A stretch of DNA of 35,652 bases from JALHTV01 sp049510055 (GTDB lineage Bacteria; Planctomycetota; Phycisphaerae; SM23-33). Below are positions 22,169 through 31,300 of the stretch, one piece after another. The stretch spans positions 1 to 35,652 of the forward strand of contig JBEKZI010000011.1 in assembly GCA_049510055.1 (NCBI GenBank). The letters run 5' to 3'. The notes beneath the pieces are model-generated. The model worked only from the letters and a program-made list of their open reading frames with translations. It was not told where the DNA came from and searched no databases. A program made the position numbers and the translations under genes. Position 1 is the first letter of the stretch. The number at the start of each line of letters is the position of its first letter.

Positions 22169-25100
22169 ATGTCGATTTACGTCCCAACTCACGTTAGTCC
22201 GCATCAGGTTCCCAGCAATCTGGTCCGCGTGCTGCGCCGCCAAGCCGAAGAACGCCCAGATCGGCCTGCATTCGTGCATCTCGTCGACGGCCCGTCCGAT
22301 CCCCCCAGCCTGACCTACGCCCAGCTCGATCGGCGAGCCCGAGCCATCGCAGATCGCTTGCAGGACATGGGCTTTGCCGGCCAGCGCGTGCTGCTGGTCT
22401 ATCCGCCTGGCCTCGACTTCATCACGGCCTTTTTTGGCTGCCTGTACGCCGGTTGCGTCGCAGTGCCGGCGTTCCCGCCGCATCGCCACCGCGTGGGCGA
22501 TCGCTTCCAGGCCATCGCCGCCGATACAGAGTCCCGCGTGGCCCTGAGCACCGCCTCTGCCGCAGTTCAGTTCCAGGGCATGACCGAGGCGGACCACAGT
22601 GGCCAGGCGGCCCCTGCCTCCGGAATCCTGTGGCTCGCCACCGACGAAATTCCCGACGTCTTGGCCGAGCGATGGAACGAACCGGCCATCGCCACCGACG
22701 CGCTGGCCATGCTCCAGTACACCTCCGGTTCGACCCGCCAGCCTAAGGGCGTCATGATCAGCCATGCGAACCTCATGGCGAACATCCGCGCCATCCAGCA
22801 GGCTTTCGAACTCCAGGACAAGGACCGCAGTGTGTTCTGGCTGCCCATGTACCATGACATGGGGCTGGTGGGCGGCGTCCTGGTCCCGGCGTTTGCTGCT
22901 GTGACGGTCGTTTTCATCTCGCCGGCCACGGCCCTCCAGAACCCCATCACCTGGCTGGCCGCCATCAGCAAGTACCGGGCCACTGTCTCCGGCGGGCCAA
23001 ACTTCGCCTACGATCTTTGTGTCCGCAAGATCACCGACGAGCAGCGTGCCACCCTCGATCTGTCCTCCTGGGCCCTGGCCTTCGTCGGCGCCGAACCCGT
23101 GGACCCCGGAACGCTCGAACGCTTTGCCGCCGCGTTTGCCCCCTGTGGCTTCAACCCCGGCGCCTTCTATCCCAGCTACGGTTTGTCGGAGGCCACGCTC
23201 ATGGTCAGCGGCCCGAGGCGCGGCAGCGGCGCGACCGTCGATGCCTTCCACGACGCCGCGCTGACCGAGAACCGTGTCGAGCCCGTGCCCGATGATGCGC
23301 GGCAGGCGCGTCGCCTGGTGGCCTGCGGATCGCCCGTCGGCGATCTGCGCGTGGTGATCGTCGACTCGCACACCCACGCGGAGGCCGCCCCCGACCGCGT
23401 CGGTGAAATCTGGGTTGCCGGAGCGTCGATCGGTCAGGGGTACTGGCACAAGCCCGACCCGACCCGCAGTGCCTTCAAGGCCCACCTGAGCGACACGGGG
23501 GAAGGTCCGTTCCTTCGGACCGGCGACCTGGGGTTCATGCGCAAGGGCCAACTCTACGTCACCGGCCGGCGGGACGACCTGATCATCGTCCGCGGCCTGA
23601 ACCGCTATCCGCAGGATATCGAGACCACGGCCCGCAGCAGTCACCCGCTGCTGGAAGCCGGTTACGGGGCCGCTTTCGTGGCGGACGACCACGGCCGCCG
23701 GCGACTCGTTCTGGTGCAGGAGGCCACGCGCAAAGGAGAGGTGGATTTCGCGCCGGTACTGGATGCGGTTCGCGGGGCGGTGCTCGAGGAGCATGGCTTG
23801 GCACTGGACGTGATCGTGCTGGTGCGATGCGGTACGATTCCCAAGACCTCCAGCGGCAAAATCCAGCGCCATGCCTGCCGCGCGGCGTTCCTGGCCGGCG
23901 AATTCAAGGCCCTTGCCGAATACCGCGGCCTGCGGGTCGAGAGTGCCGACCCCGGCACCGCCGTCCGCCTCGGCGCCGAAGACACCGGGGCCTCCCTTGC
24001 GCATCCCGCGCCGCAGTCTTCGCAGGCCGCCGCTCTTGCCGCCGTCTGCCAGCATGTCCGCGCCTTGGCCGGCGAGGCTTTACCCGACCTGACGCCGGAC
24101 ACGCCCCTCACCGCCCTGGGCTTGGATTCGCTACAGCGCCTGGACCTCGCGGCCTCGCTGGAGAAGACCTTCGCCGGCCACCTGCCCGACATGGTGTTCA
24201 CCGAGGCACAGACGCTGGAGGATCTGGCCCAGGCTGTGCAGACGTATTTGATCGAGGGTCCCAGGCCCGACGTCCCCACCGGTCAGATCCCACCCGAACA
24301 CTACGATTTTGCCCAGTTCCCCGAGTACGGTGAGTTGAAGCGTCAGGAACGCATGCTGCGGGTGGTGGCCGGCGACAACCCGTATTTCCGCGTCGACCAG
24401 GGCGGCGCCGGAAGCGCTGCATGCATCGAGAGGCGTCAGATCGTCAACTTCAGCGTCTACGACTACGTCGGCCTGGCCCACGAACCGGAGGTCGCCGCCG
24501 CCGCCAAGGCCGCGATCGACCGCTATGGCATCAGCGCCGGCGCCAGCCGGTTGGTATCCGGTGAGAAGCAGGTGCATCGTGATCTGGAGCAGGCCCTGGC
24601 CGCGTTCCTGGGCACCCCGGACGCGATCGTGTTCGTCTCCGGCCACGCCACCAACGTCACCACCATCGGCCACCTGCTGGGGCCGAGCGATCTGATCCTC
24701 CACGACATCCTGGCACACAACTCGATCATCCAGGGCGCCACGCTTTCCGGAGCCACCCGTCGCGCCTTTGTCCACAACGACTGGCAGGCGCTGGACGCGC
24801 TGTTGTCAGACGTGCGCCACAATTACCGCCGTGTGCTGATTGCTATCGAGGGCGTGTACAGCATGGATGGCGACTTTCCCGAACTTCCCCGTTTCGTGGA
24901 ACTCAAGAAGAAGCACAAGACGCTGTTGCTGGTCGATGAGGCGCACTCGCTGGGAACCCTGGGGGCCACCGGCCGGGGCATCGGCGAGCACTGGGGTGTC
25001 GAGCGGGCCGACGTCGACCTGTGGATGGGCACGCTCTCCAAGTCGCTGGCCAGTTGCGGCGGGTACATCGCCGGCTCGGCCGAGCTGGTCGAGTACCTCA

Positions 25101-25495
25101 AGTACACCGCCCCGGGGTTCGTCTACAGCGTCGGCATGTCCCCGCCCAACGCGGCGGCGGCTTTGGCCGCCCTGACGGTCCTGCGGCGTGAGCCGCAGCG
25201 CGTGGTCCGGCTGCGTGAATTGGCGGCGTTGTTCCTGAAGCTAGCCCGGGAGCGCGGCCTGAACACCGGCTCGGCCGGCGGCACGCCCGTGGTCCCGGTG
25301 ATCGTCGGCAGCTCGGTCAAGAGCCTGCGCCTGGCGCACGCCCTGTTCGAGCGCGGTATTAACGTCTACCCGATTCTGCACCCCGCCGTGGCCGAGCACT
25401 CCGCCCGACTGCGCTTCTTCATCACCACCAATCACAGCCAGGAACAGATCCGCACCACGGTCCTCGCCATGGCCGACGAACTGGCCAGGCTGTAG
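22169..25495 (+). CDS. Fatty acyl-AMP ligase / acyl carrier protein / alpha-oxoamine synthase fusion (SPT-like)
   Basis: One 1108-residue protein with three enzymes' worth of domains. Residues about 1-580 are a fatty acyl-AMP ligase (FAAL): LQYTSGSTRQPKGVMISHAN, WLPMYHDMGLVGGVLVPAF, TVSGGPNFAYDLCVRKITDE and the closing SSGKIQRHACR. The A3 loop has Arg190 where Gly is normal (TSGSTR). Residues about 620-700 are an acyl carrier protein with the phosphopantetheine Ser654 in LGLDSLQRLDL. Residues about 715-1108 are a PLP-dependent alpha-oxoamine synthase (serine palmitoyltransferase/KBL/AONS fold): LLVDEAHSLG (Asp923, His926), the internal-aldimine Lys958 in TLSKSLASCGGYIAG, and SVGMSPPNAAAALA. 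Predicted action: a fatty acid is adenylated, loaded onto the fused carrier, then condensed with an amino acid (serine if SPT) with loss of CO2. Neighbouring SDR and GNAT genes point to ceramide synthesis. Cysteate (sulfonolipids) or another amino acid cannot be excluded. Confidence 0.88.
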   Translation: MSIYVPTHVSPHQVPSNLVRVLRRQAEERPDRPAFVHLVDGPSDPPSLTYAQLDRRARAIADRLQDMGFAGQRVLLVYPPGLDFITAFFGCLYAGCVAVPAFPPHRHRVGDRFQAIAADTESRVALSTASAAVQFQGMTEADHSGQAAPASGILWLATDEIPDVLAERWNEPAIATDALAMLQYTSGSTRQPKGVMISHANLMANIRAIQQAFELQDKDRSVFWLPMYHDMGLVGGVLVPAFAAVTVVFISPATALQNPITWLAAISKYRATVSGGPNFAYDLCVRKITDEQRATLDLSSWALAFVGAEPVDPGTLERFAAAFAPCGFNPGAFYPSYGLSEATLMVSGPRRGSGATVDAFHDAALTENRVEPVPDDARQARRLVACGSPVGDLRVVIVDSHTHAEAAPDRVGEIWVAGASIGQGYWHKPDPTRSAFKAHLSDTGEGPFLRTGDLGFMRKGQLYVTGRRDDLIIVRGLNRYPQDIETTARSSHPLLEAGYGAAFVADDHGRRRLVLVQEATRKGEVDFAPVLDAVRGAVLEEHGLALDVIVLVRCGTIPKTSSGKIQRHACRAAFLAGEFKALAEYRGLRVESADPGTAVRLGAEDTGASLAHPAPQSSQAAALAAVCQHVRALAGEALPDLTPDTPLTALGLDSLQRLDLAASLEKTFAGHLPDMVFTEAQTLEDLAQAVQTYLIEGPRPDVPTGQIPPEHYDFAQFPEYGELKRQERMLRVVAGDNPYFRVDQGGAGSAACIERRQIVNFSVYDYVGLAHEPEVAAAAKAAIDRYGISAGASRLVSGEKQVHRDLEQALAAFLGTPDAIVFVSGHATNVTTIGHLLGPSDLILHDILAHNSIIQGATLSGATRRAFVHNDWQALDALLSDVRHNYRRVLIAIEGVYSMDGDFPELPRFVELKKKHKTLLLVDEAHSLGTLGATGRGIGEHWGVERADVDLWMGTLSKSLASCGGYIAGSAELVEYLKYTAPGFVYSVGMSPPNAAAALAALTVLRREPQRVVRLRELAALFLKLARERGLNTGSAGGTPVVPVIVGSSVKSLRLAHALFERGINVYPILHPAVAEHSARLRFFITTNHSQEQIRTTVLAMADELARL

Positions 25496-25606
25496 CGCCG
25501 CCCCACGCCCCGATCGCGCATCGGTGCTTGGGCTTGAGGTGATCCGGCAGCGGCTTGAGGGGCGGGGGCAAGATGCCGTGAACCCTCGCTGTCGGGGAAA
25601 TGCAGG

Positions 25607-26674
25607 TCAGAGCCATCCCGCCTGGCGATACCACTGGGCCGTTTCGCGCAGGCGGTCGGCCAAGGGGGCCGCGGGGGACCACCCCAGATGCGTTCGTGCC
25701 TTGACGGATGAGCACGTCCACGACCCGGCCAGGGCTTCGGTGATCGTGTCGCTGTTCACCCAACCGGGACGCTGCCGGATCCACCCCATCGCGTCACCGC
25801 AGAGCCCGGCCAGTCGCATGAGCGGCCGGGGCACGTGCACCACGGTGGCACGCCTTTTCTCCAATGCCGTGGCCATGGCTGCCCCGAGTTCGGCATACGT
25901 CGGATCGTCCTGGGTCGCCACGAAGTAGACGCCTTGGCCCGGCGATCCGCCGCGGTGCAGACGCTCGCCTTTCTCGGCTACTAGGAGCAGGCCCTCGACC
26001 AGATCGGCCACGTGGATCAGCGAGAAGCGACACGCGCCCCGGCCGGGCACGACATGAATACCCCGGCGTGCGATCGGCCGGAACATCTCAAGCACGCCCC
26101 GGTCGCCGGGGCCAAAAACGATCGGCGGGCGCACAATGCTGATCGACACCCTCGCGGCATACTGGGCCGCAGCCTGTTCTCCGGCCAGTTTGCTGCGACC
26201 ATAGGCTGAAACGGGTGTCGGCGAATCGTCTTCCACGCGAGGTCGGCCACCCGCGCACGGCCCCGCGGCAGCCAGCGAGGATACCACGACCAATACCGGC
26301 GGGTCGGCGCGGTCCGCGCAGGCGCCCGCGACGGATTCGACGCCATCTGTGTTCACACGCACGAACTCGTCTGTCCGCAGCGCCTTCACCAGCCCGGCCA
26401 GGTGGATCACGATGCCGGCCTGCGACACTTCCAGTGCCCGTCCCATGCCGGCCCGATCGGTCACGTCGCCCGTGATCAGTTGGACGCCGGCCGACCGCAG
26501 TTCGTCGATGCGCGAAGTGACTCGCACCAGGCATGACACCCGGTCGCCACGCTCGATCATCCGCTGCACCACGTGCCGTCCGATGAAACCACTGGCCCCG
26601 GTGACCAGCACAGGTTGTGGAGCCCTGGCTTTCGTCCTTGTACCTCCGCCGGGCGGCTCTGGATCGCCCACCAC
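25607..26674 (-). CDS. Extended SDR, NAD(P)-dependent epimerase/reductase (CerR-like candidate)
   Basis: A 355-residue extended short-chain dehydrogenase. The Rossmann glycine motif GASGFIG follows PVLVT near the N-terminus, GDVTDRAG is the acidic turn, and VSSLAAAGP leads to the catalytic YGRSK. The C-terminal part has VRPPIVFGPGDRG and FSLIHVADLVEGLLLVAEKG, as in the 3-beta-HSD/NDP-sugar epimerase families. I placed the start at GTG 26674 (a GTG at 26671 is equally possible) because the nucleotide-binding motif lies about 25 residues on. The frame is open much further upstream but would run antisense through the GNAT gene. In Caulobacter the ceramide reductase CerR is an SDR annotated as an epimerase and lies by spt; the same position here makes CerR the leading guess. 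It is convergent with the fusion gene. Confidence 0.82.
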   Translation of the reverse strand: MVGDPEPPGGGTRTKARAPQPVLVTGASGFIGRHVVQRMIERGDRVSCLVRVTSRIDELRSAGVQLITGDVTDRAGMGRALEVSQAGIVIHLAGLVKALRTDEFVRVNTDGVESVAGACADRADPPVLVVVSSLAAAGPCAGGRPRVEDDSPTPVSAYGRSKLAGEQAAAQYAARVSISIVRPPIVFGPGDRGVLEMFRPIARRGIHVVPGRGACRFSLIHVADLVEGLLLVAEKGERLHRGGSPGQGVYFVATQDDPTYAELGAAMATALEKRRATVVHVPRPLMRLAGLCGDAMGWIRQRPGWVNSDTITEALAGSWTCSSVKARTHLGWSPAAPLADRLRETAQWYRQAGWL

Positions 26675-26687
26675 CCGTCTTGTCGGG

Positions 26688-26693
26688 ATTATA
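26688..26693 (-). promoter_or_regulatory. TATAAT box upstream of the SDR gene
   Basis: A perfect TATAAT on the minus strand lies 13 bases before the GTG at 26674; no good -35 element is visible. If used, the 5' leader would be only about 5-8 bases. Confidence 0.3.
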
Positions 26694-26905
26694 CGCGTTT
26701 CTCCATCAAAACCCACCCGTGCGGGCGGGCGGTACCGGCCCAACGCTTGGGGGGAGGATCGTGCAGAATCGGTCAGGACAGGCGGTGTTCGGCGCCCGAA
26801 TTGGGCTTGCCGCACTACGGAAACCAGGGATAATCGAGGCGAGGCACTCCACGACGGTTGCAGGACGACAATCCTATGAGAAACCCTGCCTCGAACGGAG
26901 TACGC

Positions 26906-28027
26906 ATGGCCGGCGTCGAGACCATAGTGGTGGAAGGAGGATCGGAACTGGGGGACTTCATCAACCTTCCCTGGAGAATCTACGCGGAGTATCCCCGGTG
27001 GGTTCCGCCCCTTAAGAAGGAGGTTCGACGGCTGCTGGACCCCCGCAGGCACCCTTTCTGGGCGTCTGCCGAGCGCAGGCTCTTTCTGGCCCGGCGTGGT
27101 TCGGAGACGGTGGGAAGGATCGCGGGCATCATCGATCGTCGGTATAACGAGCTCCACGCTGAACCGATGGGCATTTGGGGGTTTTTCGAATGCACGGACG
27201 ATCCGGTAGCCGCAGCGGCCCTCTTCTCGGCCGTGGAGACGTGGGTTCGCCAGAAGGGGATGGCCTTCGTGAGGGGGCCGCTCAACCCGTCCACCAATTA
27301 CGAGGTGGGGCTGCTCATCGAGGGCTTCGATTATCCGCCGGCGTTGATGATGCCCTACAACCCGCCGTACTACCCCAGGTTGGTCGAATCGTGCGGTTTC
27401 ACCCAAGAGAAAGACTTGGTGGCCTTCCTGATCGAGGGCGATTACCGGCTTCCCGAGTGGATGGATCGTCTGGCGGAACGGATAGCCCAGAAAAAAGGCA
27501 TCTACATCCGCCGGTTTCGTCCCAAGGAGGAGAACGCCGAGTTCGCCCTGATCCAGGAGATCTACAATGCCTCCTGGTCTGGCAACTGGGGCTTCGTCCC
27601 CCTGAGCGATGACGAGATGCGGGACATTCAGAAGAGCGTGATGACCTTCGCGGATCCGGACCTGGCTTTCTTCATCTACTATGAACGTGACCCCGCGGCG
27701 GTCTGCGTGATCTTTCCCGACATCAACCCGTTGCTCAAGCGTCTCAACGGGCGGATCGGCCTGCTGGGCTTGCTGAAGACGATCCTGTATCGGCGGGAGG
27801 TCACGGGATTGCGATGTTTAATCTTCGGGATCAAGGACATCTACCGGCAACTGGGATTCCCCCTGTTGGCCGTCCGCCACATCTATGAGGTGGTGAGGCA
27901 AAAAGGGAAATACCGTTCTCTGGAGCTGGGCTGGACCCTGGAGGATAACGAGGCCGTCAACACGCTGCTCGAGGATGCGGGCGCAAGACCCTACAAGAAA
28001 TATCGCATCTTCAGAAAGCCTTTGTGA
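26906..28027 (+). CDS. GNAT-fold N-acyltransferase, bacterial ceramide synthase (bCerS)-like
   Basis: A 373-residue protein of the large GNAT-fold family beginning with a phrase like 'F(I/L)xLPWRxYxxxPxWVPPL'. Here it reads FINLPWRIYAEYPRWVPPLK, followed by HPFWASAERRLFLARR, VGRIAGIID and the conserved core FVRGPLNPSTNYEVGLLIEG. The second half has IQEIYNASWSGNWGFVPLSDDE and the acceptor-like end LELGWTLEDNEAVNTLLEDA. From memory, the Caulobacter bacterial ceramide synthase bCerS belongs to this family; it N-acylates the sphingoid base. The start at 26906 was chosen because GGAG lies five bases upstream; an ATG at 26876 and a TTG at 26858 are alternatives. It is divergent from the SDR gene and next to the fused SPT. 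The biochemical role is inferred from family and context. Confidence 0.78.
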   Translation: MAGVETIVVEGGSELGDFINLPWRIYAEYPRWVPPLKKEVRRLLDPRRHPFWASAERRLFLARRGSETVGRIAGIIDRRYNELHAEPMGIWGFFECTDDPVAAAALFSAVETWVRQKGMAFVRGPLNPSTNYEVGLLIEGFDYPPALMMPYNPPYYPRLVESCGFTQEKDLVAFLIEGDYRLPEWMDRLAERIAQKKGIYIRRFRPKEENAEFALIQEIYNASWSGNWGFVPLSDDEMRDIQKSVMTFADPDLAFFIYYERDPAAVCVIFPDINPLLKRLNGRIGLLGLLKTILYRREVTGLRCLIFGIKDIYRQLGFPLLAVRHIYEVVRQKGKYRSLELGWTLEDNEAVNTLLEDAGARPYKKYRIFRKPL

Positions 28028-28363
28028 TTCCACGGACCGTGAACGTCCGGCACCGGCAACCGTTCACGGCCGGCGGGCCGTAGGGAGGGCGCCCGATGAT
28101 CCGCGGGTAGTCCTGTTCGGCGGTCGGGCTCACGGTTCGCTCGGGCGTTGCCCCAAGCCGTTTCGGACCCCCTATCGCAACGAGTGCGGTCTCATGGCGT
28201 TCTGGCTGGCGTCCTTCTTGCCTGGGGGTATATTATTTACCATGCGGCTCATCCGTGGGCCCTGTTCGGATCCGGCAGACCGCCGAGATGCCGTTTGGCA
28301 GGAAGGGTTCGGATGGTTGCCATTAATCAGGTAAACGCACGGCGTTGAAGCGGAGGTCTGGGC
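28028..28363. other. Intergenic region before the PKS gene
   Basis: No supported gene. A 47-codon frame (28196-28336) is not recognised. The only AT-rich word, GGTATATTATTTACC at 28227-28241, could be a -10 region for the downstream PKS gene; no matching -35 is seen. The gap suggests that the PKS gene has its own promoter. Confidence 0.4.
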
Positions 28364-28366
28364 GTG
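28352..28366 (+). promoter_or_regulatory. Ribosome binding site deciding the GTG start of the PKS gene
   Basis: GGAGG at 28352-28356 lies seven bases before GTG 28364, the first codon of the long open frame. This is the best Shine-Dalgarno in the region. Confidence 0.7.
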
Positions 28367-31300
28367 TCGGCTGAGGAGCAGGTTCCCATCATCGCTTTCG
28401 TCTGGAGGCCTGAGGAGATAGGCCGGCCTGTGACCCAGATGGCTCGGCACACGGGGAGCAGAGCCGTCTTCGATTTTTCCATGATGGAGGCGGAAGCCCT
28501 GCATTCTTTCTTACAAAAGGCTGATCCTGCCGGCCATGTCGGCGACATCAAGATTTCCGCCCCCGCCCTGATGAATCCCTCTGTGGGACGGCTCCTGAAG
28601 GAAACCGGGGTCCGGAACCTCTGGGTAGAATGCCAGTCCCAGTTTCTCCCGGGGGATCCTTCCGCCATCCTCCGGCGACTGAGGGCCTTGTCGGAAAACT
28701 ACCGATGCTTTCCCATCATCGGGGACGTGGATCTCTTGGCCGCGATGGTGAAGGAGGGTTCGGGAATCGGGCGCATCGTTCTGAAGGGATGCGAAGCCTC
28801 TGGATTCGTGAGCGGCGAGACGACCTTGGTTCTCTATTCGGCGGCCAGGGAAATGCTCCGCGCACCCGCGAAGCCTCTGGACATCCTCATCTGGGGCGGA
28901 ATCTGGACCCCTGAGGCGGCAGCGGCATTCCTGTCCACAGGGGCCACCGGAATCGTCTTCGAGAGTGTCCACTGGCTGACGGACCTGGTGTCCATTGAGG
29001 ATCTCCAACGCCGGCAGCTCGCCGGACTCCGCATGGATTCTACCGCCCTGGTGGGCTTGGACCTGCAGGTTCCTTGTCGCCTTTTCAACAAGGGGAACTC
29101 GCGGGCGTTCAAGGAGATCAAGGCGCTCGAGGACTCGCTGTGCGCAGCAGAGATCACGGACGAAAGCCGTCGTTCCTTCGTCAGCCAAGTGCAGGCCAGG
29201 GCCCTTCAGCCCCTGGAGAGCCATTTCACCCAGGGCGAGGTCATCCCTCTGGGTGTGGAGGCGGCCTTTGCGGCGTCGTTTGCTGAGCGTTTTGGGACCG
29301 GAACCGAGACGGCCGTGAAAGCCTTTCTGGAGGAGATTCGAAACGTATGCCGCTCGGCTGAGGTGAAAAAGGATTGCTTCTTGGACAGTCCTGTCGCCCG
29401 AGAGATGGGAATCAAGTACCCCTTCATCCAGGGCGCCATGTCCTGCATCACCGATGTTCCGGAGTTTGCTTTAAAGGTTGCCGATGCCGGCGGATTGCCC
29501 ACCATCGCCCTCGGCCTGATGGACGCGAAGACCCGTGACCGGAGGCTGGGACGCTTGCCGGAGATCATGGGCGGGCGCCCGTATGCGGTGAATGTCGTGT
29601 CTTTGGCCGAGAACCCGTTCCGGGAGACGCATCTGGCCTGGATAAAGCAGCACCGGCCCCGTTTTGTCTGGATCGCCGGAGGGGACCTGGCCCCCATAAG
29701 AGAATTGCTGGAATGCGGCATAGGGGTCGCGTACATCGCCCCTGATGGAGCCCTGCTGGGGCTCGCCCTGGAAGCCGGCGTCCGGTACGTGGTCTGCGAG
29801 GGGTACGAGGCAGGCGGCCACGTGGGGCAACATAGCACGCTCACCCTGGCGCAAATGGTGTTGGACCTCAAACGGCGCAAGCCATCCCTGTTCCAGGACT
29901 GTCGGGTGATCCTTGCCGGGGGCATCTTCAATCGGGAAACCGCATTCATGGCCGCCCTGCTCGGTGCGGACGCCATCCAGATGGGCACGGCCTATTTGGC
30001 CACCCAGGAGATCGTTGAAACGGGCGCCCTGACAGCGCTCTATCGGCGGATGATCATGGAATCGCCGCCGGGGGGAACCGTCGTTTCGGGCCAAAGCACG
30101 GGTCTTCGGGTGCGATCCTTGAGGACCCCGCGAGTGGCCGCCGTCTTATCTCTGGAGAGGGAGTTCGCAGCCGGCCACCAGGACGAGCAATCCTTCCGGA
30201 CGAGAATGGAACAGATGACCGCGGGGAGCCTCTTCGCTGCGGCCCGAGGCGTGGACAGGTCAAGCGGGAGGCCTCTCGATGAGCAGGCCTGCCTGGAACG
30301 CGGGCAATTCATGAGCGGGGCCTGCGCCGGCCTTATCCGCAACGTCCAGAGTCTGGAGTCCTTTCACCGCGAGGTGGCCGAAGGCCCTCTCGTGCTGCAT
30401 CAGCCCTTCGAGGAGTCGATCGAGAAGATCTCCGAACCTCCACCCGGCGCGCCGCCGCCGATGAAAACCCCATCCTCCAGGGTGGGCTATGGACTCAAGC
30501 AAGTCGCCCCCCCTCCAGACGCTCACGAAAGGATTGCCATCACCGGGATGAGCATTCTCAATGCCCTGGGGAAGAGTCCGGAGGAGGTCTGGGCTGCAAG
30601 CGTGGCCATGAAGAGCGGGATTACATTGGTTCCGCCTTCCCGGTGGGATTACAGGCGCTATTATGATCCCCGGCCGCGCGTTCCGGACAAGACCTACTGC
30701 AAGGTAGGCGCCTTCCTGGACGTTCAGATCTCCCGCAATGAACTCGGGATCCCCCCCCAGGATTTCCGGACCATGACCGCGGCCACACGGATCACCATGT
30801 GGCTGGCGGACAGGGCCATCCGGGCCTCCGGCATTCTGGAGTCAGACATCCCACGCGAGCGAATCGGAGTCCTTATCTCCCAAAACTCTGGAGAGGCGGC
30901 GGGAACCCTCACCAATATCATCATCCGGGCATACGTGTACGACATCCTCGCCGCCATCAAGCGGGCCGTTCCCCTCACGCCGGATCAGACAAGCGCCATC
31001 GAACAGGAGGTGAAGGCCGGGCGCATGGCCCCGGACGACACCACACTTCTGGGCCGACTCAACTGCACAGCGGCCGGCTTCGTCTGCAACCGGTATGGGT
31101 TCATGGGGCCCAGTTATTCGGTCTCCGCGGCCTGCGCGACCTCGCTGGTCGCACTTCACAGCGCCATGCAGATGATCCGAAACGGCATCATCGACGCCGC
31201 CATCGTCGGAGGGGGCGAGGACGATCTCACGCACCTGCATTTTCTGGAATTCTCCGCCCTGGGCGCACTGTTCGGGCTGTCGGGACGGGAGAGACCCCCT

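Noticed and set aside
22118..24055. 645-codon minus-strand frame under the FAAL domain
   Set aside because: High-GC shadow; glycine/arginine-rich with no domain, while the plus strand holds clear FAAL motifs.
26675..27406. Upstream extension of the SDR frame
   Set aside because: Antisense to the well-supported GNAT gene and separated from the SDR domain by a TATAAT box.
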